A program made the translations under genes and the position numbers. Positions 28,671 through 36,317 of a stretch of DNA of 64,000 nucleotides are shown piece by piece (the first letter of the stretch is position 1; each line of letters starts with the position of its first letter). The stretch is from an uncultured Acidobacteriia bacterium (lineage in GTDB: Bacteria; Acidobacteriota; Terriglobia; Bryobacterales; Bryobacteraceae). The stretch lies in the NCBI GenBank assembly GCA_903929755.1, contig CAIYVZ010000014.1:1-64000 (forward strand), read 5' to 3'. A model generated the notes under the pieces. That model had not been told where the DNA came from and did not search any database. It was given only the letters and a program-made list of their open reading frames with translations.

Positions 28671-28678
28671 GACCAACC

Positions 28679-30124
28679 TTGATTCGCACAGGAGCGGAGT
28701 ACGTAGAGAGTCTGCGGGGACGCGGCCTGCGGGTGTATTTCATGGGCGAGAGGGTTTCAGAACCGGTGGATCACCCGGTAATTCGGCCTTCCATTAATAC
28801 TGTGGCCAGAACCTATGACCTGGCGGTGGAAGATCCGGACCTGGCAACGGCATGGTCCACGATTTCCGGCCAGCGCGTGAACCGGTTTCTGCATGTGACG
28901 GAATCGGTGGCCGATGTGGTTGGCCAGAACCGCATGCAGCGCAAACTGGGACAGCTTACGGGAACATGCTTCCAGCGCTGTGTCGGCATGGACGCGATGA
29001 ACGCCCTCTTCACCGTGACGCATGCCGTGGATGGCGCGCACGGCACGGGCTATCATGCGCGCTTCCGGGAATTTCTGGGCCGTATGCAGCGCGAAAACTA
29101 CACGCTGGGCGGCGCCATGACGGATCCGAAGGGCGATCGGTTGAAGGGGCCTGCGGATCAGGCGGATCCTGATCTGTTCGTGCGTATTGTGGAGCGTCGC
29201 GACGATGGTGTGGTGCTGCGCGGGGCGAAGATGCACCAGACCGGGTGCCTGAATTCGCACTGGCTGGTGGTGATGCCGACGATGCGGCTGCGCACAGTGG
29301 ATCGTGATTACGCGGTGGTGGCGGCTATTCCGGTGGATCACCCTGGGCTGACCTTCATTTATGGCCGGCAATCCTGCGACACGCGGGCGCTGGAACCCGG
29401 CGCCGCCGATGCCGGGAACCTGGAGTTCTCCGGCCAGGAAGCGATGATTCTGATCGACGATGTCTTCGTCCCGAACGACCTGATCTTCATGAACGGGGAG
29501 ACGGAATTCGCGGCGGACCTGGTGGAACGGTTTACCAGCTACCACCGGCGGTCGTACGTGTGTAAGACCGGCGTGGGCGATGTTCTGATCGGCGCGGCGG
29601 CGCTGGCTGCGGATCACAACGGCGTGGCCGGGGTTTCGCACGTTCGCGACAAGCTGGTGGAGATGACGCATCTGAACGAGACTATTTACGGGGCGGGAAT
29701 TGCCGCTTCGCACGAGTCGCGGCAGACGGCGGCGGGGAATTATCAGCCGGACGATCTGCTGGCGAACGTCTGCAAACACAATGTGACGCGGTTCCCGTAT
29801 GAGATGGCGCGACTCGCGCAGGATCTGGCCGGGGGGCTGGTGGCGACCATGCCTTCGGCGCAGGATTTCGCTTCTGAAGAAACTGGTCCGCTGCTGCGCA
29901 AGTACCTGCAGGGCCGGGCGGGCGTGGACGTGGAAGCGCGCCGAAGGGTATTGCGGCTGATTGAGAACATGACGCTGGGCAGGAATGCGGTGGGTTACCT
30001 GACGGAATCGATGCACGGGGCCGGGAGCCCGCAGGCGCAAAGAATTCAGATTGCGCGGCAGATGAATATTGAAGAGAAGAAGGGGTTCGCCAGGCGTCTG
30101 GCGGGCCTTGAAGGAGACGAATAA
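28679..30124 (+). CDS. 4-hydroxybutyryl-CoA dehydratase/vinylacetyl-CoA isomerase-like (HpaB/AbfD family)
   Basis: 481 aa from TTG 28679. The fold is that of 4-hydroxyphenylacetate 3-hydroxylase proteins, but iron-sulfur ligands of the clostridial dehydratase AbfD seem present: C97 and C101 in GTCFQRCVG (AbfD C99/C103), H288 in SYHRRSY and C294 (AbfD H292/C299). Thr187, Glu253, Tyr292 and Lys295 also correspond to residues I recall as important in AbfD. Known reaction: dehydration of 4-hydroxybutyryl-CoA to crotonyl-CoA with FAD and a [4Fe-4S] cluster. The Tyr-to-Cys spacing appears one residue shorter than I remember for AbfD. TESMHGAGSPQAQ near the C-terminus is family-typical. It is followed directly by an MDR reductase. 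Confidence 0.82.
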   Translation: MIRTGAEYVESLRGRGLRVYFMGERVSEPVDHPVIRPSINTVARTYDLAVEDPDLATAWSTISGQRVNRFLHVTESVADVVGQNRMQRKLGQLTGTCFQRCVGMDAMNALFTVTHAVDGAHGTGYHARFREFLGRMQRENYTLGGAMTDPKGDRLKGPADQADPDLFVRIVERRDDGVVLRGAKMHQTGCLNSHWLVVMPTMRLRTVDRDYAVVAAIPVDHPGLTFIYGRQSCDTRALEPGAADAGNLEFSGQEAMILIDDVFVPNDLIFMNGETEFAADLVERFTSYHRRSYVCKTGVGDVLIGAAALAADHNGVAGVSHVRDKLVEMTHLNETIYGAGIAASHESRQTAAGNYQPDDLLANVCKHNVTRFPYEMARLAQDLAGGLVATMPSAQDFASEETGPLLRKYLQGRAGVDVEARRRVLRLIENMTLGRNAVGYLTESMHGAGSPQAQRIQIARQMNIEEKKGFARRLAGLEGDE

Positions 30125-31102
30125 ATGCGGTGCTGGCAAGTGGATGCGTGGTGTGAGCCAACGGGCATGGCGTGGGTGGATATTGCACCGCCGGAGCCGG
30201 GCAAGGGCGAGGTCCGCCTGCGCAATAAAGCGGCTGCGCTGAACTTCTTCGATATTTTGCAGATTCAGGGAAAATATCAGGTGAAGCCGCCGTTTCCCTT
30301 CACGCCTGGAGCGGAAGTGGCGGGCGTTGTGGACGCGGTCGGCGAGGGTGTGGAGGGCTGGGCTGTGGGCGATGCGGCGCTGGCTATTTCCGATGGGTCA
30401 GGCTTTTCCGAACAGACCGTTGTCTCGGCCAAGAAGCTGTTTCGTTTGCCGAAGGGGATGGCGTGGGCGCAGGCAGCGGCGATGCCGATCGTTTATCACA
30501 CGTCGCTGTTTGCGCTGCGCGACCGCGCCAGGCTTGCAGCCGGTGAATGGCTGTTGGTTCATGCCGGGGCCAGCGGCGTGGGAATGTCGGCGATCCAGAT
30601 CGGCAAGGCCATGGGCGCACGCGTGATCGCGACCGCTGGGTCACCGGAGAAGCTGGCGTTTTCTCATCGTCAGGGCGCCGATCACGTGATTGACTACAAC
30701 TCGCCGGACTGGGTGGAGGAAGTGAAGTCCATTACGGGCGGGCGCGGCGCGGATGTCATTTATGACCCGGTTGGCGGCGATGTCTTCGACCTCTCCAGTA
30801 AGTGCATCGCGCAGGATGGCCGGCTGCTGGTAATTGGGTTTGCCGGAGGGCGGATTCCGTCGATTGCCGCCAACCGGATTCTGCTGAAGAATATTTCGGT
30901 CGTAGGCGCCTTTTGGGGTGGCCACGTGAAGGCGCATCCCGGCTATCCGGCGGCGACTCAGGCGGCGCTGGAAGAGTTGTGGGATGCCGGGAAAATCCGG
31001 CCCGAAGTATGCGCGGACTGGACCCTGGAACAGCTGCCGGAAGCCATGAAGGCTCTGGCGGAACGGAAAGTTTTGGGCAAGGCCGTGCTGTTGGTGGCCT
31101 GA
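30125..31102 (+). CDS. Zinc-independent medium-chain reductase (quinone oxidoreductase/enoyl reductase type)
   Basis: 325 aa, starting directly after the TAA of the dehydratase-like gene. The N-terminal GroES-like part has PGAEVAGVVDAVGEGV. The cofactor motif is HAGASGVGMSAIQIGKAMGA (the AxxGVG form typical of NADPH quinone reductases), followed by a GADHVIDY signature. The catalytic-zinc Cys/His pair of alcohol dehydrogenases is absent, so it should be a zinc-free NADPH reductase. Because it is coupled to a gene predicted to yield crotonyl-CoA, reduction of an enoyl-CoA is a reasonable guess, with quinone or acrylyl-type substrates as alternatives. Confidence 0.85.
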   Translation: MRCWQVDAWCEPTGMAWVDIAPPEPGKGEVRLRNKAAALNFFDILQIQGKYQVKPPFPFTPGAEVAGVVDAVGEGVEGWAVGDAALAISDGSGFSEQTVVSAKKLFRLPKGMAWAQAAAMPIVYHTSLFALRDRARLAAGEWLLVHAGASGVGMSAIQIGKAMGARVIATAGSPEKLAFSHRQGADHVIDYNSPDWVEEVKSITGGRGADVIYDPVGGDVFDLSSKCIAQDGRLLVIGFAGGRIPSIAANRILLKNISVVGAFWGGHVKAHPGYPAATQAALEELWDAGKIRPEVCADWTLEQLPEAMKALAERKVLGKAVLLVA

Positions 31103-31798
31103 TCAGCGGGGTCCGAGCGCGGCTTCCAGGTAGGCCGGAACCCGGTTGAACACCGGGATTTCCCGGTCAACACGCCAGCCTTTCTTACCTTCCCGTACGA
31201 TGGCGCGGCCGCGTTTGAAGTCGGCGGGTTCCTTCGCCCAGTTGATGCCTTTGCCATGCAGCAGATCATGCTTTTCTGCTGTGGAACGGCCGTCGAGCTC
31301 GCCGTGGCTGAAGTGTGCCGACGCCAGCATGTTCAGGCTGTTCGCGGAAGCGTCCAGCTGCCGCCACAACAGGTACTTCTCCACCTCGATGCGCTGCGCG
31401 ATCACCAGCAGCCGTGAATCGAAAGCGCCAATTCGCTCGCTCTCAAAGGCCTTGTTGAAAAAGCCCGTGAACAGGCTGGCTGAGACCGACACCATCTTCT
31501 GGATATTGCCGTCGAACCAGAGTGGCGCAGTGGCTGGTTCCATGTCGGACAACACAAACGAGTATTCGTCGCTCTGGCCATAGGCGAAGCGGCAACCGAT
31601 CATTTCCTGGCAGAGCAGGAGGGCTGCCTGGTCGAGCGCGTCGGCCAGGGGACGGCAATAGGGCCGCTCCAGTTTCGCCGTGAAGGTGTGAAACCCCCGG
31701 CCATCAATGCGGAGTACCACGTGAGTCCGGCGCGGCACATAGAGCCGCAGCGCGTCCTCATAGTCGGCCTTCATTCTGTTCCCGAGTTCGTCTTTCAT
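31103..31798 (-). CDS. Bacterial Thg1-like protein (3'-5' RNA polymerase family)
   Basis: 231 aa from ATG 31798; a longer frame to 32179 would overlap the divergent gene. The Thg1 catalytic core is clear: LRIDGRGFHTF with metal-binding Asp32-Gly33, and AYGQSDEYSF with Asp77-Glu78, matching the D29/D76/E77 set of human Thg1. The HINNLYN motif of true tRNA-His guanylyltransferases is missing; at that place stands WRQLDASANSLNML, as in Thg1-like proteins (TLPs). Known TLPs add nucleotides in the 3'-5' direction and repair 5'-truncated tRNAs. Such genes are sparse in bacteria. It is divergent from a PIN-domain protein and ends next to the MDR gene. Confidence 0.88.
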   Translation of the reverse strand: MKDELGNRMKADYEDALRLYVPRRTHVVLRIDGRGFHTFTAKLERPYCRPLADALDQAALLLCQEMIGCRFAYGQSDEYSFVLSDMEPATAPLWFDGNIQKMVSVSASLFTGFFNKAFESERIGAFDSRLLVIAQRIEVEKYLLWRQLDASANSLNMLASAHFSHGELDGRSTAEKHDLLHGKGINWAKEPADFKRGRAIVREGKKGWRVDREIPVFNRVPAYLEAALGPR

Positions 31799-31846
31799 AC
31801 GTAAGCGCGGCGGTCCGCAGCTTCGATTGTGGCAAACTCGAGTTTC

Positions 31847-32263
31847 GTGCGCGTCGTGCTGGATACCAATGTATTGATTTCTGCCGCTTTGAAACCGGGC
31901 GGGCTGGAAGCCGCTGTGGTAGCCGCCGCGCTGGCGGGGCAACTGGAGGCCTGGGTGACCGAACCCGTGTGGGCGGAGTATGAAGAAGTTCTGGCCAGGC
32001 CGAAGTTTGCCGCCATTCGCGAGGCTTCCCGGCAGATTCTGGACAGTCTGCGCGACCGGGTTGTCCGTACAACGCCCGGCGAGGTGGTGTCTGCCGCCTC
32101 TGATGAGGACGACAACCGCTTTCTGGAATGTGCCGCGGCAGCTGAGGCTCAATGGCTGGTCACGGGAAATTTGAAACACTACCCTGCCGAGTTCGGCGTC
32201 ACCCGCATGGTGAACGCCCGCGGTTTCGCGAACGAGACCGGTTTGTTGGCGGGCCGCCCATGA
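31847..32263 (+). CDS. PIN-domain protein (putative RNase, COG1569-like)
   Basis: About 138 aa from GTG 31847 (GTG 31829 adds six residues). The N-terminus VRVVLDTNVLISA holds the first conserved acidic residue. WAEYEEVLARP gives the second, and SDEDDNRFLECAAAAEAQWLVTGN the cluster of acidic residues at the active site, so a functional Mg-dependent endoribonuclease is likely. No antitoxin gene precedes it. It starts about 50 bp from the divergent Thg1-like gene, and its stop overlaps the ATG of ctaD (ATGA), so it may be cotranscribed with the oxidase. It could be the orphan toxin of a broken toxin-antitoxin pair. Confidence 0.82.
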   Translation: MRVVLDTNVLISAALKPGGLEAAVVAAALAGQLEAWVTEPVWAEYEEVLARPKFAAIREASRQILDSLRDRVVRTTPGEVVSAASDEDDNRFLECAAAAEAQWLVTGNLKHYPAEFGVTRMVNARGFANETGLLAGRP

Positions 32264-33870
32264 AAACCTCTCTCACGCACCACCGGACCGTCGCCAGACT
32301 CTACTTCTGGCTGTCACTGGGGTCCGTCCTGCTGGGCCTGCTTCTCTCGCTGGTGATGCGTTTCCACCTGGTCTACCCCGCAACCTCGGTGAAGCTGTTC
32401 CATTTGCTGTGGCCCCGGCAGGCGCAGGGTGGGGTCATGACGCCGGAGCTTTACCTCTCGCTCCTCACGCTGCACGGCACCGTAATGGTGTTCTTCGTGC
32501 TCACGCTGGCCCCCGTGAACGCTTTCGGCAATCTGATGCTGCCACGGCAACTCGGCGCGGAACACATGGCCTTCCCCCGCCTGAACCTCCTCTCTTTCTG
32601 GGTGTCGCTGGCTTCGTTTTTTCTGCTGCTGGCTTCTGTAATGACCGAAGACGGAGGGCCCCTCTCCGGCTGGACCGCTTATCCGCCTTTAAGTGCGCTC
32701 GGAGCCATTACGGGTCCGGGCGAAGGTCTCGGCCAGACGCTATGGTTCTTCTCCATCGCCGTCTTCTGCATCGGAGCCCTGCTCAGCTCCATCAACGTGA
32801 TCGCCACCGTGATCGACGTCCGTTCGCCCGATATGCCGCTGATGAAGATGCCGCTTGCCGCCTGGAACTGGTTCCTGACGGCTATTCTGAGCCTGTTATC
32901 CTTCCCGGTCCTGCTGGCGGCGGGCCTGCTGATCCTGCTTGATCGTCTGGCGGGGACCAGCTTCTTCATCCCCACCGGCCTGCTGATCGCCGATTTCAAA
33001 AGCACCCACACCGGCGGCACGCCTCTGCTCTGGCAACACCTTTTCTGGTTCTTCGGGCATCCCGAGGTTTATATCGCTATCCTGCCCGGCATGGGAATCG
33101 TCTCCACGGTGATCTCAGCCTTTTCCGGACGGCGCATCTTCGGCCGCCGCGCCATGATCTTCGCCACCATGTCCATCGCGCTGCTGGGCCTGCTGGTGTG
33201 GGGCCATCACATGTTCACCAGCGGCCTGAATCCGTGGTCGGCCATCACGTTTTCCATTCTGACGATGGCGATTGGTGCTCCTTCCGCCGTCAAAACCTTC
33301 AACTGGCTGGCGACGCTCTGGCTGGCGCGGGGCAATCTGCGCCTCACCACGCCCATGCTTTTCGCGCTCGGTTTCGTTTCCATCTTCGTGACCGGCGGGT
33401 TGTCCGGGCTTTTCCTGGGCCAGCCCAACTTAGACGCCTATTTCCACGACACCTATTTCGTGGTCGCCCACTTCCACATCATCATGGGCATCGCCGCCCT
33501 GTTCGGCATCTTTGCAGGCACGTTCTACTGGTTTCCGCTGCTGTTCGGCAAGATGCTGAACGAAACCCTCGGCAAGGTCCACTTCTACCTGACCTTCATC
33601 CTGGCCTACGCCACCTTCCTGCCCATGCACTTTGCCGGGTTCGCGGGCAATCCCCGACGCTACGCCGATTTCACCAGCTTCGAATTCCTCTCGCCCCTCA
33701 TGCCCCTGCAGAAAGCGATCACTCACTCCGCTTTCGCCCTGGCCGCCGTGCAGCTCATCTTCCTCTTCAATCTCGCCTGGACGCTGTGGCGCGGGGCTCC
33801 GGCACCGGAGAACCCGTGGAGCCTGGAACCGGCAACAGCGTCCGACCCCGATAATGGAGAGACGTACTGA
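32260..33870 (+). CDS. ctaD: Haem-copper oxidase subunit I (cytochrome c oxidase type)
   Basis: 536 aa, about 12 membrane segments. The copper/haem ligands are present: His72 (low-spin haem) in LTLHGTVM, His267 with the cross-linked Tyr in FFGHPEVY, His316-His317 in WGHHMF, and His404/His406 in VAHFHIIMG. The HPEV glutamate and the SAVKTFNW lysine support an A-type enzyme with a K-channel. At the D-channel entrance the usual GAPDMAFPR reads GAEHMAFPR, so the conserved Asp is a His. The start overlaps the PIN gene stop. The genes downstream encode two subunit-III-like proteins; no subunit II is found nearby. Confidence 0.92.
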   Translation: MKTSLTHHRTVARLYFWLSLGSVLLGLLLSLVMRFHLVYPATSVKLFHLLWPRQAQGGVMTPELYLSLLTLHGTVMVFFVLTLAPVNAFGNLMLPRQLGAEHMAFPRLNLLSFWVSLASFFLLLASVMTEDGGPLSGWTAYPPLSALGAITGPGEGLGQTLWFFSIAVFCIGALLSSINVIATVIDVRSPDMPLMKMPLAAWNWFLTAILSLLSFPVLLAAGLLILLDRLAGTSFFIPTGLLIADFKSTHTGGTPLLWQHLFWFFGHPEVYIAILPGMGIVSTVISAFSGRRIFGRRAMIFATMSIALLGLLVWGHHMFTSGLNPWSAITFSILTMAIGAPSAVKTFNWLATLWLARGNLRLTTPMLFALGFVSIFVTGGLSGLFLGQPNLDAYFHDTYFVVAHFHIIMGIAALFGIFAGTFYWFPLLFGKMLNETLGKVHFYLTFILAYATFLPMHFAGFAGNPRRYADFTSFEFLSPLMPLQKAITHSAFALAAVQLIFLFNLAWTLWRGAPAPENPWSLEPATASDPDNGETY

Positions 33871-33874
33871 TTTC

Positions 33875-34522
33875 ATGCCTTCTCTGACCCAGTCGAATAT
33901 CGGCGGCCCCCCTCCGATTGATCCCTTGCTACCTCCGGGTGGCAGCGGGGACGGTGGCGGCGGTTCGCCCAACGACGGCAGCACTCGCGCCGCCTCCATG
34001 ACCGCCATCGCGGTGGTCATGTGCGCCAGCGTGATGACTTTCGGTGCCTTCCTTTCCGCCATGGCCATTCGGCGTGGTCTGAATAACGACTGGCACAAGC
34101 TCCCGCTCCCCAAAATTCTCTGGTACAACACGGTGGCGCTCTTGCTCTCCAGCGTGCTGCTTGATCTGGCGCGCCGCAAGTTGCGCCAGAACAAGCGTCA
34201 CCTCTTTAATCCTCTGTGGACGGCCGGAACAGTTCTGGGCACACTGTTTCTGGTGGGCCAGTTCATCGCCTGGGATCAGCTGGCCGGGCACGGTTTCTAC
34301 CTCGCGGGCAATCCCTCCAGCGCGTTCTTCTTTGTGTTCACCTGGGCGCACGCGGCGCACGTCGTCGGCGCGCTGCTGGCTGTTTACTATGTGGAGTTTC
34401 TGGGGCTGAAGTACGAGCTGGGCACGCGGGGCCGCACGTGGGTTGCGGCCAGCACGCTTTTCTGGCACTTCCTCGATATCCTCTGGCTGGGTATCCTCGC
34501 ACTGTTTGTGTATTGGGCATGA
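33875..34522 (+). CDS. Haem-copper oxidase subunit III (first copy)
   Basis: About 215 aa from ATG 33875, preceded by GGAGAG; ATG 33854 would add seven residues and overlap ctaD. A Pro/Gly-rich N-terminal tail is followed by five hydrophobic segments. FVFTWAHAAHVVGALLAVYYVEFL and TLFWHFLDILWLGILALFVYW are the helices typical of subunit III, the last with the conserved WHFxDxxW pattern. It supports assembly and stability of the oxidase. ATGA overlaps the next gene, which looks like a second, divergent subunit III. Confidence 0.88.
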   Translation: MPSLTQSNIGGPPPIDPLLPPGGSGDGGGGSPNDGSTRAASMTAIAVVMCASVMTFGAFLSAMAIRRGLNNDWHKLPLPKILWYNTVALLLSSVLLDLARRKLRQNKRHLFNPLWTAGTVLGTLFLVGQFIAWDQLAGHGFYLAGNPSSAFFFVFTWAHAAHVVGALLAVYYVEFLGLKYELGTRGRTWVAASTLFWHFLDILWLGILALFVYWA

Positions 34523-35085
34523 ATCGCTACATCGCGCCATATTTCGCCACCCGTGCCCGCCGCATTACAGCGATCGTTATCGTGGCCAACTTTGCGTTCT
34601 TCGCGGCGCTGCTGGGCGTCATGTTCTACCAGCGCTCCGCGGCTCGGGATTGGCCAGTCCCTTTCCATTTTCCGTCTCTTTTGATGTCCACTACGCTGGT
34701 GATGCTCGCCCTTTGTGCCAGCATCACGTTCGCCGTGGGAGCCAGCCAGGCCGACCAGAAAGATCGCGAACCGGCCGTGCGCTGGATCGCCGTCGCCATC
34801 TCCAGCTGGTTTATCTTTCTGTTCCTCGAAATCGTGGAGTGGGTCCGCCTGATCTGGCTGGAAAGACTGGGGCCCGACACTCAGTTCGGCGGTACTTTCC
34901 TCGTGCTGACCGGATCCCACTGGATTCTGGCCACGGGCTGCGTGGGCTGGTTCGCCTGGTGCGCCGCGGATGTGGGAAAGCGCGATCTGCTGGCTGCCGC
35001 CCTTTACTCTTATTTCCTCAACTTCTGGTGGATCGTCCTTTGGATAACTCTCTACCTGGCTAATGCTGACCTGGGGGGCTTTTAG
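34519..35085 (+). CDS. Second subunit-III-like membrane protein of the oxidase cluster
   Basis: 188 aa from ATG 34519, overlapping the TGA of the first subunit III. Five hydrophobic segments match the subunit III layout: LLMSTTLVMLALCASITFAVGA, LVLTGSHWILATGCVGWFAW and YSYFLNFWWIVLWITLYL correspond to its helices. The conserved WHFVDxxW is altered to YFLNFWW. It probably forms part of the same complex as a divergent paralogue. Its stop is immediately followed by the next small gene's ATG, so all four genes read as one transcript. Confidence 0.78.
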   Translation: MNRYIAPYFATRARRITAIVIVANFAFFAALLGVMFYQRSAARDWPVPFHFPSLLMSTTLVMLALCASITFAVGASQADQKDREPAVRWIAVAISSWFIFLFLEIVEWVRLIWLERLGPDTQFGGTFLVLTGSHWILATGCVGWFAWCAADVGKRDLLAAALYSYFLNFWWIVLWITLYLANADLGGF

Positions 35086-35304
35086 ATGCATGCCGCCAGC
35101 CTGGTTGCCCAATGCGTGATGTGTTATCGGACTGCGGCGGCGCAGCAGGGTGGCCGAGCTGAAGTAATGAATCTTGGCATCCTGATTCTGCTGGCCGCGC
35201 CCGGGCTGGTGCTGGCGGCTTTAGGTGTCCTGATCTGGCGCCGCGAACTCAGCCGGCGGAAACCGGTCGCTGCGAGGCCATGCGAAACCTCAGCGGTGCG
35301 CTAG
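35086..35304 (+). CDS. Small single-helix protein of the oxidase cluster
   Basis: 72 aa. The N-terminus has a two-Cys segment (QCVMCYRTAAAQ), followed by one transmembrane helix (NLGILILLAAPGLVLAALGVL) and a basic cytoplasmic tail. The start abuts the stop of the second subunit III. I recall similar small Cys-x2-Cys proteins behind acidobacterial oxidase genes, but no function is known. The cysteines could bind metal or help assembly. Confidence 0.65.
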   Translation: MHAASLVAQCVMCYRTAAAQQGGRAEVMNLGILILLAAPGLVLAALGVLIWRRELSRRKPVAARPCETSAVR

Positions 35305-35396
35305 TCGTCGCGGCGGCGCTGGTGGCTGCCGATGTCAAGCCTGTCACCCGCGTTTGGCGTGTGACTCCCCAGGCGCGGTCCGGTTTGACCCCCTGA
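35280..35396 (+). CDS. Possible 38-aa secreted or truncated peptide
   Basis: The frame begins at ATG 35280 inside the end of the 72-aa gene and ends with TGA at 35394-35396. The product starts with a short hydrophobic, signal-like stretch (MRNLSGALVVAAALVAAD) and then stops abruptly. It could be the stump of a longer gene, such as a secreted cytochrome or oxidase subunit II, cut off by rearrangement. It could equally be a chance frame. Confidence 0.3.
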   Translation: MRNLSGALVVAAALVAADVKPVTRVWRVTPQARSGLTP

Positions 35397-35427
35397 TGAA
35401 TATGTTTCGCGCAGTCGTGATCGCCCG

Positions 35428-36303
35428 TTAACGCAGGTTCTTGTTCAGCCAGGCCACTAACTCGGGCTTCCAGTGCAGCATCTCGGGCGATTTCTCCCAC
35501 CCGCCCATGCCGTGCTTGCCGCCTTCAATCGTAATCAGATCGCAGACCGAGCCAACCTTTTTCATCGCCTCGCACATCTTCGGCGAAAGCTCATACGCCA
35601 CCTGATCGTCCAGCGTGCCGTGGATAATCAGCATCGGGCCCAGCCCTTTGTGGACCGCATTTACCGGTGAGATTTTGTCCAGCTTCGCCAACGCTGCCGC
35701 ATCCAGTTGCTCCAGGCCAAAGAACCGAATCCCGCCACCATTCGCCAGATGCCGGTTCGCGGAAGTCATGTCAAAACGTTCCGGATGATCCCGGCGAAGC
35801 TCCGCCAGAACCCGGTAATTCGACGGCGGATAGAAGTGCACACTCACCGGGACACGCGTGTCCGCAGTCTCGTGGGTTACCGCGTAAGTCGAGAGATATG
35901 CGCCCGCCGACTCCCCGATCAGAGCCAGCTTCGCCGGGTCCACGTGCCAGGCCGCCGCATTCTTCTTCACCCAGCGGATGGCAGCATCCACGTCTTCCAC
36001 CGGTTGCGGGAACTTCGCCGCCGGAGCCAGGCGGTAGTCAATCGAAAACCAGGCGTAGTTCGCTTTCGTCAGGACTTCCAGCAGGGGCGGGACATAACTG
36101 CGTTTCGTGCCCTGGTCGAAACCACCGCCATGCACCACAATCGCGGCAGGAAACGGCCCGGGTCCATCCGGCACATGGATATCCAGCAGCAGCGGCTTCC
36201 CGTTCGGCCGCGAGTACTCCACGTCGTTCTTATCCATTCCGAACAGCAGGCCGAATCCCGGCAGCGCCGCCACCATCACCAGCAATAACGCACAAACACG
36301 CAT
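35428..36303 (-). CDS. Secreted alpha/beta-hydrolase (HSL/BD-FAE-like esterase)
   Basis: 291 aa with a signal peptide (MRVCALLLVMVAALPGFGLL). The HGGG oxyanion motif is in AAIVVHGGGFD, the nucleophile elbow in LALIGESAGAYLS (Ser), an Asp in HGTLDDQVAY and the His in GGKHGMGG. The sequence fits the hormone-sensitive-lipase-like esterases, including carbohydrate esterases and feruloyl-type enzymes, so it probably deacylates a sugar or small ester outside the cytoplasm. An ankyrin protein is encoded 14 nt upstream on the same strand. Confidence 0.88.
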   Translation of the reverse strand: MRVCALLLVMVAALPGFGLLFGMDKNDVEYSRPNGKPLLLDIHVPDGPGPFPAAIVVHGGGFDQGTKRSYVPPLLEVLTKANYAWFSIDYRLAPAAKFPQPVEDVDAAIRWVKKNAAAWHVDPAKLALIGESAGAYLSTYAVTHETADTRVPVSVHFYPPSNYRVLAELRRDHPERFDMTSANRHLANGGGIRFFGLEQLDAAALAKLDKISPVNAVHKGLGPMLIIHGTLDDQVAYELSPKMCEAMKKVGSVCDLITIEGGKHGMGGWEKSPEMLHWKPELVAWLNKNLR

Positions 36304-36317
36304 GGCCACAGAGTTTA

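Noticed and set aside
27875-28678. Long N-terminal extension of the dehydratase-like protein
   Set aside because: The extension is antisense to the SDR gene, and GGGAGG before TTG 28679 gives a start that matches the family length.
31799-32179. Extension of the Thg1-like gene to a 358-aa protein
   Set aside because: The added 127 residues lie opposite the PIN gene and have no Thg1 similarity, and the domain begins right after ATG 31798.
35280-35396. A definite subunit II gene start
   Set aside because: Only a signal-like stretch is present and the frame ends after 38 codons. No CuA motif is visible, so it is listed only as a possible stub.
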